The notes beneath the pieces are model-generated. The model was not told the DNA's origin. It was given only the letters and a program-made list of their open reading frames with translations, and searched no databases. Positions 11,399-20,309 of a stretch of DNA of 64,000 bases are shown one piece after another; positions within the stretch are counted from its first letter, which is position 1, and each line of letters opens with the position of its first letter. Both the position numbers and the translations under genes were made by a program. This stretch comes from Chloroflexota bacterium (lineage in GTDB: Bacteria; Chloroflexota; Dehalococcoidia; UBA2979), in the NCBI GenBank assembly GCA_002716405.1, contig PBBA01000005.1, positions 42,456 to 106,455 of the forward strand. The letters run 5' to 3'.

Positions 11399-11684
11399 AA
11401 TTAAAAATCAAATGCCTAAAATTATCAAATCTAATCCTAGTCGAAGACCTCCACCCTCACTACCTAATAATAGAAGGCATTATTCTACTTTCTCTCTAGT
11501 ATTTTGTTGTGCGATAGGTGCAATTATTGGCCTTGAGGTCAGCAATCTATCCACCACAATTTTGGAATGGTTTCAGTTAGGTTTGATTATAATTATCGCA
11601 TTCTATATCGCTCGTGCTTATAGAATTTTTGCTAAAAAAATGATCAATAAAAGAAGAATGGCTAACTTAAAAGGCAACAAATAG
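11367..11684 (+). CDS. Small hypothetical membrane protein
   Basis: 105 aa with two predicted hydrophobic segments; overlaps the upstream ORF end. Confidence 0.5.
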   Translation: MKKIDATNESRIKNQMPKIIKSNPSRRPPPSLPNNRRHYSTFSLVFCCAIGAIIGLEVSNLSTTILEWFQLGLIIIIAFYIARAYRIFAKKMINKRRMANLKGNK

Positions 11685-11869
11685 ATCTTTAAAAATTAAA
11701 AAAGTCCAATATAATTAACCTATTTATCGTTGTTGCCTATATTAAATGATTTTTTTCAACATAGTATGTGAAATTGAAATGAAAGAGATCATATAACATG
11801 TTAAACCTATTCCGTATTGGAATTGAATGCATAATATGTATCTAAAGATTATTAGAGATAGGCACAAAT

Positions 11870-12181
11870 ATGACTGAATTCGAGCCTGAACTCATACATA
11901 ACAATGAAAGATATAAAGTAGAAGACACAAATTTTAAATTTTTTACTATGTCACGTACTCTTCTTCATCCCAATCAATCAACAAGAGGGCATTCACATCC
12001 ATGGCCAGAAATATACGTTTGCACAGATGGTGAAGGTATATTGATACTCGAAAATCCTGATGAAATACTCGACATCAAGAAAGGTGATTTACACAAAATT
12101 AGTAGTAATCGTTTTCATAAAGTAGAAACAATTGATGGCATTGAATTTCACTGTTTTTTCCAAGGTGTACGTGAACATTAA
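11870..12181 (+). CDS. Cupin-domain protein
   Basis: 'GHSHPWPEIYVCTDGEGILILENPDEILDIKKGDLHKI' cupin motifs. Confidence 0.85.
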   Translation: MTEFEPELIHNNERYKVEDTNFKFFTMSRTLLHPNQSTRGHSHPWPEIYVCTDGEGILILENPDEILDIKKGDLHKISSNRFHKVETIDGIEFHCFFQGVREH

Positions 12182-12196
12182 AATTGCTGATTTACG

Positions 12197-12652
12197 CTAT
12201 TTTTGACCACCCCGGATGAACCAATTTAATTCGCCTTGTCCTTGATTTTGTGATGGGGTGAACCCGGCACGAAGTAAAAAATATGTCCCCCTTCCATTAA
12301 TTATGAGATTAACAGCCCAAAAGTTGCAAACCATCATTTCGGACAATTTTCTCTCTACAGCCAATAGAGCTTTTGTACCGTAGGCATGTCCCCGATTGAC
12401 ATCATTCACAACCAAAGAATGGATTGTCACGTCATTATCAAGTGGAATATTTTTCATCAAAAATAATTCACCGACTTCTTCTCCTTTTACACGAATTTCA
12501 TGCCGGTAAATTTCTGGTTTTGGTGAGTTGAGTAAATCAATAATTTTTTTTGAAATGTTCGTAGAGGAATCAGTTAAATTCTCGACTAATTTACCTTGAG
12601 ACACACTTACTTCACTGTAACGTGCCCAAGAAACGCTCATTTCAACAACCAT
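12197..12652 (-). CDS. GNAT-like N-acetyltransferase
   Basis: 'HSLVVNDVNRGHAYGTKALLAVERKL...GRGTYFLLRAGF' GNAT-like pattern. Confidence 0.6.
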   Translation of the reverse strand: MVVEMSVSWARYSEVSVSQGKLVENLTDSSTNISKKIIDLLNSPKPEIYRHEIRVKGEEVGELFLMKNIPLDNDVTIHSLVVNDVNRGHAYGTKALLAVERKLSEMMVCNFWAVNLIINGRGTYFLLRAGFTPSQNQGQGELNWFIRGGQK

Positions 12653-15444
12653 TCATTTACAGAACTACTGATATCGTTAATTCCAATATGGCGTATTTCT
12701 GGATTAGGTAAAGCATCGAGAAAAATAGGCCCATAAGATCGCTTACTGATACGGCTGTCCGCAATAATAAAAACACCTCGATCAGTTGATCGTCGAATAA
12801 GTCTCCCGAAACCTTGACGAAATTTTAGAATGGCTTGCGGCAATGTATATTCTGAAAATGGATCTTGATATTGTCCTGAGCGACCCATAAAAATAGGATC
12901 ACTCGGAACAGGAAAAGGTAACCGAGTTAAAATCATTTGTGACAAAGTATCACCAGGAATGTCTACACCTTCCCAAAATGCAGAGGTACCCAAAATAACT
13001 GAGGCAGGATCTTCTTGAAGATTTTTAATCAATCTTCGCGGGGAACCATCTAATCCCTGTGCAAGTAAATTCAAGTTATTAGCACTGAGTTCTGATCTCA
13101 GCATACTTGCTGTATTACGTAATGCATTATGTGAAGTAAATAATGCTAATGTCCTTCCTACAGAAGTCATAGATGCTTCAGCAATCAAATGACACAATTC
13201 TGATTGATAATCAACATGATTGGGATCTGGAATATCGTCAATAACCAAAACTAAAACCTGATCTTTATAATTAAATGGAGATTGTATTTCAATACTATCC
13301 ACTTCTGAGAAACCAAGTCGATTCGCGGTAATGTTAAAGGAGCTATTTGCCTGTATAGTTGCGCTAGTCCCGAGGACTGAATGGAGATTCATGAAAAGTG
13401 ACTCTTCTAACATAGGAGCTACATCCACTGGAGCAGATTTTATTTTCAATTCTCCTTCTCCGGCAGATATCCATACAATATCATCAGGCATCTGATGTAA
13501 GACGGTTCGATCCAAAGACAATCTATAATCACCGACTATCGAAATCAGTTTTCTTAGCTGTACCACTATAGGATTGATCGGATAATTGATTTCATTTTTT
13601 ATCTCGTCAATAATTGCATCAATTTCTTGGAGATTTTTTACAAGAAGATCTAAGGCAGTATCTAATTCAATAGCATTTTCTTCTAGTTCAATCCAATCAG
13701 AGTATGAACGATGTACTTTTGATAACACAAGATCAAATCGACGAGGACGTTTGTCATTTTCATAATGATCTCTAGCGAACTTTCTAAGTTGTTGAATATA
13801 AGTTTTTATAGTCGCTACAGTTTCAATCGCAGTCGTATCAATTTTTTCATAAATAGCATGCAGTAGCTTTTCGTCTGTATTTGGTAGATTTTTTGCTTTC
13901 TTTATGACACCTTCTAGCATCATTTCCAATGAGTAATTATTTTTTGTATCTTTGCCACTAAATTCAATAAGAAATTCTCTCAATCTGCGAGGATCAAAAA
14001 TGGCACCGAATTGTTGTGTAGCCACTTCTTCTAATCGATGAATTTCATCCACGACTAAATGATTAAAAGACGGTAATAATTGTTCATCGTGTATAAGATT
14101 TGAGATCAATAAGGCATGATTAACTACCACTAAATGTGAACGTTCTGCACGTTGTTTAGCACGAACAATAAAACATCTTCCTCTTTGATGCTGAAAGCAA
14201 TCTGAACCTTCCGCTGAAATTTTATTCCATACAGGCCGCTCTTCAGAAGTAATATAAAGTTCTCCTAAGTCACCAGTTTCAGTAGTTGAAATCCAATTAG
14301 CGACCCTACCAAACAATCGTGCTTCTATCTGATTAAGAGATTGGTTTTGCGAAATTGCCTCCTGCCATCGTTCTAAGCAAAGATAATTGGAACGTCCTTT
14401 TAATTCCGTAAAATGCAATTCATCAATACCGTCCAATACACTAGAATGAATACCGTGAATTGCCAACGGAATCTCTTGATCCATCAATTGATCTTGTAAG
14501 TTTATTGTATGCGTAGAAACAACAACACGATCTTTATTTCTACCAGCATGAATTAATGCCGGTATCAAGTACGCCAAAGACTTACCAGTGCCTGTTCCAG
14601 CTTCAATTAATAACTGTCCTCCATAAGATAAATGTTTCACGAAGGCATCAGACATTAAGTGCTGTCCTTCGCGTATTTCATAGTCAGGAAGGAGGTTATC
14701 CGAAGACTGAATATTTAAAAATACTTTCTCTATATCCCCGTTAGTAACATGTCGAACTTCTTTAATCGGGTCGAGCACATCTTTATCAGATATAGGTGAG
14801 GAAAATTCATTTTGATTTTTTTTCTCAGAATCAACAGCAAACTTAAGAATTTCATCATCCAGAACAATATCTTCAATTAAGGTAGATAAATTCCAATTAG
14901 CAGATTTTGCCATGAAATAGAATTGGGAAAGTACTTCTTTTGGTGTCGATTTAAGTCTTTGCATTAATTTCAAAAATACATCGCGAGTAACTTCAGCATC
15001 TGCAAGCGCTCGATGCGCAGAATTATGTTCAACACCAACTAATTCGGCAAGAGAACTTAAGTCCAAATGAGATGCTCGAGGAAATAATATCGAGGAGAGT
15101 TCCCATGTATCATAATTTGCATTCGATAAATCTATACCTGCATTTGATAAAAATGATAAATCGAATTTTATGTTTTGGCCTATAATTGTAGCATCACCAA
15201 TGAAATTAATTAGAGGGTGAATTACCTCGTTGATCTGTGGAGCACTTTCAACGTCTTTATTTGTTATGCCAGTTAATTGTTCGATAGCTTCAGGAATTGA
15301 TCGATTAGGGTTAATGAACGTCTGAAAAGAACCAATAGTTTCACCTTGACGATTAAATTTCGTTGCGCCGATTTCAGTAATAGCATCTATAGAAGAATTT
15401 AATCCTGTAGTTTCAAGATCTAACGCAACAAAATCAATAGTCAA
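12637..15444 (-). CDS. dinG: DnaQ-like exonuclease fused to DinG-family helicase
   Basis: N-terminal 'FVALDLETTGL' exonuclease domain; helicase 'EAGTGTGKSLAYLIPAL', 'VDEIHRLEE', 'GTSAFWEGVDIPG'. Confidence 0.9.
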   Translation of the reverse strand: MTIDFVALDLETTGLNSSIDAITEIGATKFNRQGETIGSFQTFINPNRSIPEAIEQLTGITNKDVESAPQINEVIHPLINFIGDATIIGQNIKFDLSFLSNAGIDLSNANYDTWELSSILFPRASHLDLSSLAELVGVEHNSAHRALADAEVTRDVFLKLMQRLKSTPKEVLSQFYFMAKSANWNLSTLIEDIVLDDEILKFAVDSEKKNQNEFSSPISDKDVLDPIKEVRHVTNGDIEKVFLNIQSSDNLLPDYEIREGQHLMSDAFVKHLSYGGQLLIEAGTGTGKSLAYLIPALIHAGRNKDRVVVSTHTINLQDQLMDQEIPLAIHGIHSSVLDGIDELHFTELKGRSNYLCLERWQEAISQNQSLNQIEARLFGRVANWISTTETGDLGELYITSEERPVWNKISAEGSDCFQHQRGRCFIVRAKQRAERSHLVVVNHALLISNLIHDEQLLPSFNHLVVDEIHRLEEVATQQFGAIFDPRRLREFLIEFSGKDTKNNYSLEMMLEGVIKKAKNLPNTDEKLLHAIYEKIDTTAIETVATIKTYIQQLRKFARDHYENDKRPRRFDLVLSKVHRSYSDWIELEENAIELDTALDLLVKNLQEIDAIIDEIKNEINYPINPIVVQLRKLISIVGDYRLSLDRTVLHQMPDDIVWISAGEGELKIKSAPVDVAPMLEESLFMNLHSVLGTSATIQANSSFNITANRLGFSEVDSIEIQSPFNYKDQVLVLVIDDIPDPNHVDYQSELCHLIAEASMTSVGRTLALFTSHNALRNTASMLRSELSANNLNLLAQGLDGSPRRLIKNLQEDPASVILGTSAFWEGVDIPGDTLSQMILTRLPFPVPSDPIFMGRSGQYQDPFSEYTLPQAILKFRQGFGRLIRRSTDRGVFIIADSRISKRSYGPIFLDALPNPEIRHIGINDISSSVNEWLLK

Positions 15445-15519
15445 AGCAATAACTCTTCTCTGGAGTAAAACATTATAAAGTATCTCATTCTAAAAAACTT
15501 CTTGATATTAATTAACGAA

Positions 15520-16284
15520 TTAGCTTAAGCCACCACCAATAAACCTCACCCAGTTATCATCAATATTTTTATGTGCAGGATGAAAGTTTCCTTGATGGAG
15601 TTCCTGTAGCAATTCAGTACTAGATTGAATGTTCTTTGAAAATACTGTAGCAAATGTACCTATCCCAGAAGTAGAATGAGCATCACTACCACCAGTTCCT
15701 GATAAACCTAAGATATCCGCTACCTCAAGTGCAAAATAATTTTCTTGCGGAGTATTCGAACCATTAGCCACTTCAATGGCATCCACATATTTAAAAACAT
15801 CCATTTTTTCAGCGGCTTCTTCTGGAGAAAAATCAAATTTTTCTCCAGTACGCATTGCAGTGACTGGATCGAAAAGTCGCCGGAACGGGTGTGCAACGAT
15901 TACAAAAGCACCATACTCATCTGCAACTTTACGAAGATTTTCTAATCGACGAATCCCAGATATATAACTTGGTAAACCAAAAACAAGCATATGGCCTAAA
16001 TCAGTAGAAACCTCCATACCAAAATTAATTAATAAATTTTGATATTTTTGGCGAAACAATTCTTGCGCATGAGGTTCTAAAATAAAATCATGTTCTGTCA
16101 TAGAAACAGCAGTTAAATCATTCATTACTACCAATTCAACTAACTCCTCTGGCTTCAACATAGAGTCAGAAGATGATGGTGTAGTGTGAACATGTAAATC
16201 TATTCGTGTTCCTTCAAAAATATCGTGCAATTGTGCGAGACCTACTTTTCTACAGTTCCAGTGCAAATCCCAAACAATGAGCAT
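15520..16284 (-). CDS. PHP-domain metal-dependent phosphoesterase
   Basis: 'DLHVHTTPSSSDSM', 'MTEHD', 'VAHPFRR', 'GGSDAH' motifs. Confidence 0.85.
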   Translation of the reverse strand: MLIVWDLHWNCRKVGLAQLHDIFEGTRIDLHVHTTPSSSDSMLKPEELVELVVMNDLTAVSMTEHDFILEPHAQELFRQKYQNLLINFGMEVSTDLGHMLVFGLPSYISGIRRLENLRKVADEYGAFVIVAHPFRRLFDPVTAMRTGEKFDFSPEEAAEKMDVFKYVDAIEVANGSNTPQENYFALEVADILGLSGTGGSDAHSTSGIGTFATVFSKNIQSSTELLQELHQGNFHPAHKNIDDNWVRFIGGGLS

Positions 16285-16316
16285 ACCTGTGCTTGAACAA
16301 CCGAGCTAGAAAAAAT

Positions 16317-16724
16317 TCAACTATTCGAACTCAAATCAATCAACAACGGTATAAGCAATCCATAAACGCCATATAGAAGAAAAAGTGAAAGAAAAACCAC
16401 AGGATTAAATATTCCAGTAAAATAATATAAACTTATAGTACTAAAAATTATAAGTATCAATAACATTGTCAATAATCCAAATATACCCAACAGTGAATAA
16501 ATCATTACAAAAAATATCCCTGCTATCATCGCAACTAGAAGAAAACCATTGACCATAAAAATCAACCGAATTGGTGACTTTTTTAGAAATTCAGGGGCAA
16601 ATTGGTACCAATTGGAATGACGAAGAATAATCATTAGCAGACAAGTCAATCCCACAAAACCAGAAAATAAGCCCGCGGCACAACCAGCAAGCAATAATAA
16701 ATGATAATTAGAAGGCATCATCAT
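16317..16724 (-). CDS. Hypothetical membrane protein
   Basis: 135 aa, four hydrophobic segments; 17-nt overlap with ispE. Confidence 0.55.
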   Translation of the reverse strand: MMMPSNYHLLLLAGCAAGLFSGFVGLTCLLMIILRHSNWYQFAPEFLKKSPIRLIFMVNGFLLVAMIAGIFFVMIYSLLGIFGLLTMLLILIIFSTISLYYFTGIFNPVVFLSLFLLYGVYGLLIPLLIDLSSNS

Positions 16725-17625
16725 TAAGTATTTCTATTGCAGTAGCATCTTGCCGATTTGTTGTAAAAACTTCAAAAACACTAGCTCCTGCTTGCATAAA
16801 ATCAAAACTGAGTTCTTCGACTTTTGCATTTCGATGTATCCATAAATATACAGCTGGACCTGAACCACATAGATGCAAATAAATTGCCCCTTTCGATCGT
16901 AACAATTCATAGCGTTCTATTAATTCTGAATAGTGATTTTTTATGACTGTCTCAAAAACATTAAACATATCTGAAGTTGGTGGAGGCAATTTTCTATCAA
17001 CACGATATGCAATACGTTTAGAATGACTGCCATCAGTAAAATTACTAGCATGTATCTTGGAATATAACGTTGCTGTTTTGTTCTGAATTGTTGAAACTTC
17101 AGGCAACAAAATTAAAGCTCGTAATTTACTTAAATCTTTCAGAGGATGTATTTTTTCTCCTCTACCAGTACACCTTGCAGTCCCACCGTAAAGAAAAAAA
17201 GTTACATCAGAACCAATTTTACTTGCAATTTTTTCAAGATCTTTTAATTCTTGATTTAAATCCCAAAATTTATTTAATCCTCTTAAAACTGCAGCAGCAT
17301 CAGAAGATCCTCCACCTAAACCAGCAGAGGAAGGGATTTGTTTTTCAATTGTGATAGCAACATTAGGTTCACGGCCAGTAATTTTTGCTAGTTCAATAGC
17401 CGCTCTCCCAGCTAAATCATTAGCTGGGTCAATTCCTTGTGAATAAGGGCCAGTAAAATTTATCGATAGCTTTTCCGATGACTCAATGGAAATATTATCG
17501 AATAAACTTACAGTTGTCATCACAGTATCAATTTCATGAAAACCATCTCCTCTACGCCCAATGACTTCAAGTGATAAATTGATTTTTGCAGGAGCACGGA
17601 CACGCACCTTTTTAATAACCATCAA
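16708..17625 (-). CDS. ispE: 4-diphosphocytidyl-2-C-methyl-D-erythritol kinase
   Basis: 'RAPAKINLSLEVIGRRGDGFHEI' and GHMP 'PSSAGLGGGSSDAAA'. Confidence 0.93.
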   Translation of the reverse strand: MMVIKKVRVRAPAKINLSLEVIGRRGDGFHEIDTVMTTVSLFDNISIESSEKLSINFTGPYSQGIDPANDLAGRAAIELAKITGREPNVAITIEKQIPSSAGLGGGSSDAAAVLRGLNKFWDLNQELKDLEKIASKIGSDVTFFLYGGTARCTGRGEKIHPLKDLSKLRALILLPEVSTIQNKTATLYSKIHASNFTDGSHSKRIAYRVDRKLPPPTSDMFNVFETVIKNHYSELIERYELLRSKGAIYLHLCGSGPAVYLWIHRNAKVEELSFDFMQAGASVFEVFTTNRQDATAIEILNDDAF

Positions 17626-17626
17626 C

Positions 17627-18535
17627 TCACCGAATTCTCATAACTGACGGATAACTACTTTGCAAACAACGAAATAGTACATACCAATCCTCTAAAGACA
17701 AATGTTGTGCTCTTAACTCAGGTGCAATCTCAGCTTTACTTAAAACTATTTTTATTTCTTTATCAGCTATGCCTAACGCACCAGGAAGAACATTGTGTAA
17801 TTGTTTACGAGGGCTTGAAAAACCAGCACGAAGCAAATGGAAAAATGGTTCTTGATCTTTACTTAATATTGGAACAGCAGGTTCAGAAAAATTATCAATT
17901 CTTATAACGGATGACTGAACTTTTGGTTCCGGCCAAAAAGAAGAGGAATCTACATCGAATAGTTTCAGAGGAGAACCAAAAAATTTTGTGCACATCGAGA
18001 GGAGTGACTCTTTAGATTTTCCACCTACTATTCGACGAGCAACTTCACGTTGCACCAAAAATACAATCTTAGAAGGGAGTACTGAACTTTCTTGGATTTT
18101 CCGCAATATGGGTTGAGTTATGTAATAAGGCAAATTACCTACAATAACAAAAGGTGGTCGTGCATTTGCCTCCGAGAGTATCTCAAGAAGATCAATTTGT
18201 AATATATCAGCTGCAATTACAGTCAAATTATTATAAGTATTCAATCGATCTCTAGTAATAGATGCTAACTCCTCATCTAATTCAACAGCAATTACTGATG
18301 AAAAGTTTTTTACTAACTCTTGTGTAAGACCTCCCGGACCTGCACCTATCTCAATTACCGTATCAATACCTTCTTCAACTACAGCAGCAGCAATATCAAA
18401 CATTATCATCTGATCAACTAAAAAATGTTGACCTAAAGTTTTCTGAGGAGACAAATTAAGAGTTCTTAAATAATTTGGAAAATTATTTTTTTTACTAGCA
18501 AATTTATTAGAAGATTTAATATTACTTCGCGGCAT
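17627..18535 (-). CDS. rsmA: 16S rRNA dimethyladenosine transferase
   Basis: 'LGQHFLVD', 'VIEIGAGPGGLTQEL', 'VGNLPYYITQPIL' motifs. Confidence 0.95.
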   Translation of the reverse strand: MPRSNIKSSNKFASKKNNFPNYLRTLNLSPQKTLGQHFLVDQMIMFDIAAAVVEEGIDTVIEIGAGPGGLTQELVKNFSSVIAVELDEELASITRDRLNTYNNLTVIAADILQIDLLEILSEANARPPFVIVGNLPYYITQPILRKIQESSVLPSKIVFLVQREVARRIVGGKSKESLLSMCTKFFGSPLKLFDVDSSSFWPEPKVQSSVIRIDNFSEPAVPILSKDQEPFFHLLRAGFSSPRKQLHNVLPGALGIADKEIKIVLSKAEIAPELRAQHLSLEDWYVLFRCLQSSYPSVMRIR

Positions 18536-18570
18536 CTAATTTACCAATATACAACCTAACCATTACAAAT

Positions 18571-18836
18571 GGTTGTGCCCTACTTTCGAACAACCTCACA
18601 GTCTTACGCATACAAATAAACTCAAACTCAGCTACCTTGCGGCACCCAATACGACTGATATACCGCTGCTTCCTTCCGGACCTGACGGAATTAACCAGGT
18701 ATTGCCGCGCAAGACCAAGTTCTCAGCATTTATTATAAATTGCAGTTTCTGATCAAACTATCCTCCAGTAGGAATTCAGCCCCGCTAAAGCGGATTGCGG
18801 GTAAAGGGCACCGCTAGTTCCCCACCTAGCACAACA
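18571..18836 (-). ncRNA. ffs: Long-form bacterial SRP RNA with Alu domain
   Basis: Reverse strand contains the apical S-domain GTCAGGTCCGGAAGGAAGCAGC (about 18663-18685) and an Alu-type 5' block GGGGAACTAGCGGTGCCCTTTACCCGCAATCCGCTTTAGCGGGGC, recognised as like Bacillus scRNA; terminal GTTGTGC/GCACAAC ends are complementary. Confidence 0.93.
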
Positions 18837-18873
18837 TATAAAGCGTAGCAGTGATAAGCTTTGTTGCGAAGTA

Positions 18874-18906
18874 AATCTAGCTTACAGGGGCATTCAGAGC
18901 TAGATT
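18874..18906. repeat. Perfect 9-bp inverted repeat (operator-like)
   Basis: AATCTAGCT-N15-AGCTAGATT between divergent ffs and the 18963 CDS; no T-run on either side. Confidence 0.6.
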
Positions 18907-18962
18907 AAATTGATAGAAGAATAAAATTTACACTAACAATACAACTGATAGTGAGGTGTTTT

Positions 18963-20297
18963 GTGCGAATATTGTCACTCAGCCACCGATTAATGCATCC
19001 CAGTATAGATAATCATAATATTTTCAACTCACCTTCAGTGTTTGATTATGAAGCAATAGTCGTAGACATAGGTGGGATAGCTAAAACTATTCAAAATGCA
19101 ATTTCATCTGAAGAAAATTATCTAACACATTCGGATAGACAAGTGGTTAATGGTGAAACATTAGACGAAGTTACAGGCATTAAAGATATTTTGTACCAGC
19201 GACAAGATGAATTTACAAGAGCCCTTGAAAATGGAGCTGTCATTGTTACTTTCATTGACACACCCATTCAAATAACAGGAGTAAAAGGATTCCAAGGACT
19301 TGACCGATATTTTTTCTTACCTGCACCAATTGGAATAAATTGGGATCATTCAACCATTAAGGGAGGAGAGGGTGTAACTGTATCGATCGTAGAAGATCAA
19401 CATCCTTTAGTAAAAGTCCTCGAAGTTTATAGAACTGAGCTTCTATATAGATCTTACTTAAATGAAAATGCTCCTAACATTGCAGGCAAAGTTAAAATAA
19501 TTGCGCGCTCATCAGGTGCTGCAGTTTTAGCAGCAGAATTTAACGTTCTTAACGGCAAAGTTATATTTTTACCTACCCCTGTACCATCATTGAGTCAAAC
19601 TACTTCTCAACGTGAAAGTGAAGCATTTGTAATAGCATTCCCAGAATTATTTAAACGAATGGATACTCCTCCACCAAACTGGATTCAAGAAATCGATATA
19701 CCCGAACTTGACACACTGGAAACAGAAGAAGGTTTACGAAAAACAGAATTAGAGAGAATAAAAGAATCTTTAGCAGAAGCAACTTCATTAGCAGATAGCA
19801 AAAGAAGTCTAAGGAATATTTTGTGGACAAATGGAGACCATGCCTTGAAATTTGCAGTGATCGAATGTGCAGAAATATTAGGATTCTCGATATCAGAAAC
19901 ACCCAAAAACGAGCTTATCCTTAGTAGTAATACAAAAGAGTTGTATACTGTAGCAGAAGGATCAATTGAAGCTATTGATATGAGCCCTCATTATAGACTC
20001 AGGGCACAAATTGATAAGGTAATTGAAAAAGAAAACCAGTCTCCCAGAGGGTTAATAATCGCAAATGGGCAACGTTTAACAAGACCTGAAGAACGACAAA
20101 ATGAAATTAGTGAACCACTTAGGATTGCAGCTGAGTCTGTAGGGTATGCAGTCGTCACAGCACAAGAATTTTTCAATGCAACTATCGCAGCACTGAAGGG
20201 ATTAGCTCCAGAAATATTAGAGGAAATTCATGAAAAACTATTGTCAACTGATGGAATAGTCAACTTAACTGAAATCTATTCGAAAACAGAACAATAA
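18963..20297 (+). CDS. Uncharacterised protein with possible degenerate restriction-endonuclease-like C-terminal domain
   Basis: About 444 aa; GTG start preceded by GAGGTG; longer GTG start at 18951 also open. Confidence 0.7.
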   Translation: MRILSLSHRLMHPSIDNHNIFNSPSVFDYEAIVVDIGGIAKTIQNAISSEENYLTHSDRQVVNGETLDEVTGIKDILYQRQDEFTRALENGAVIVTFIDTPIQITGVKGFQGLDRYFFLPAPIGINWDHSTIKGGEGVTVSIVEDQHPLVKVLEVYRTELLYRSYLNENAPNIAGKVKIIARSSGAAVLAAEFNVLNGKVIFLPTPVPSLSQTTSQRESEAFVIAFPELFKRMDTPPPNWIQEIDIPELDTLETEEGLRKTELERIKESLAEATSLADSKRSLRNILWTNGDHALKFAVIECAEILGFSISETPKNELILSSNTKELYTVAEGSIEAIDMSPHYRLRAQIDKVIEKENQSPRGLIIANGQRLTRPEERQNEISEPLRIAAESVGYAVVTAQEFFNATIAALKGLAPEILEEIHEKLLSTDGIVNLTEIYSKTEQ

Positions 20298-20309
20298 CAG
20301 AAGAAAATA

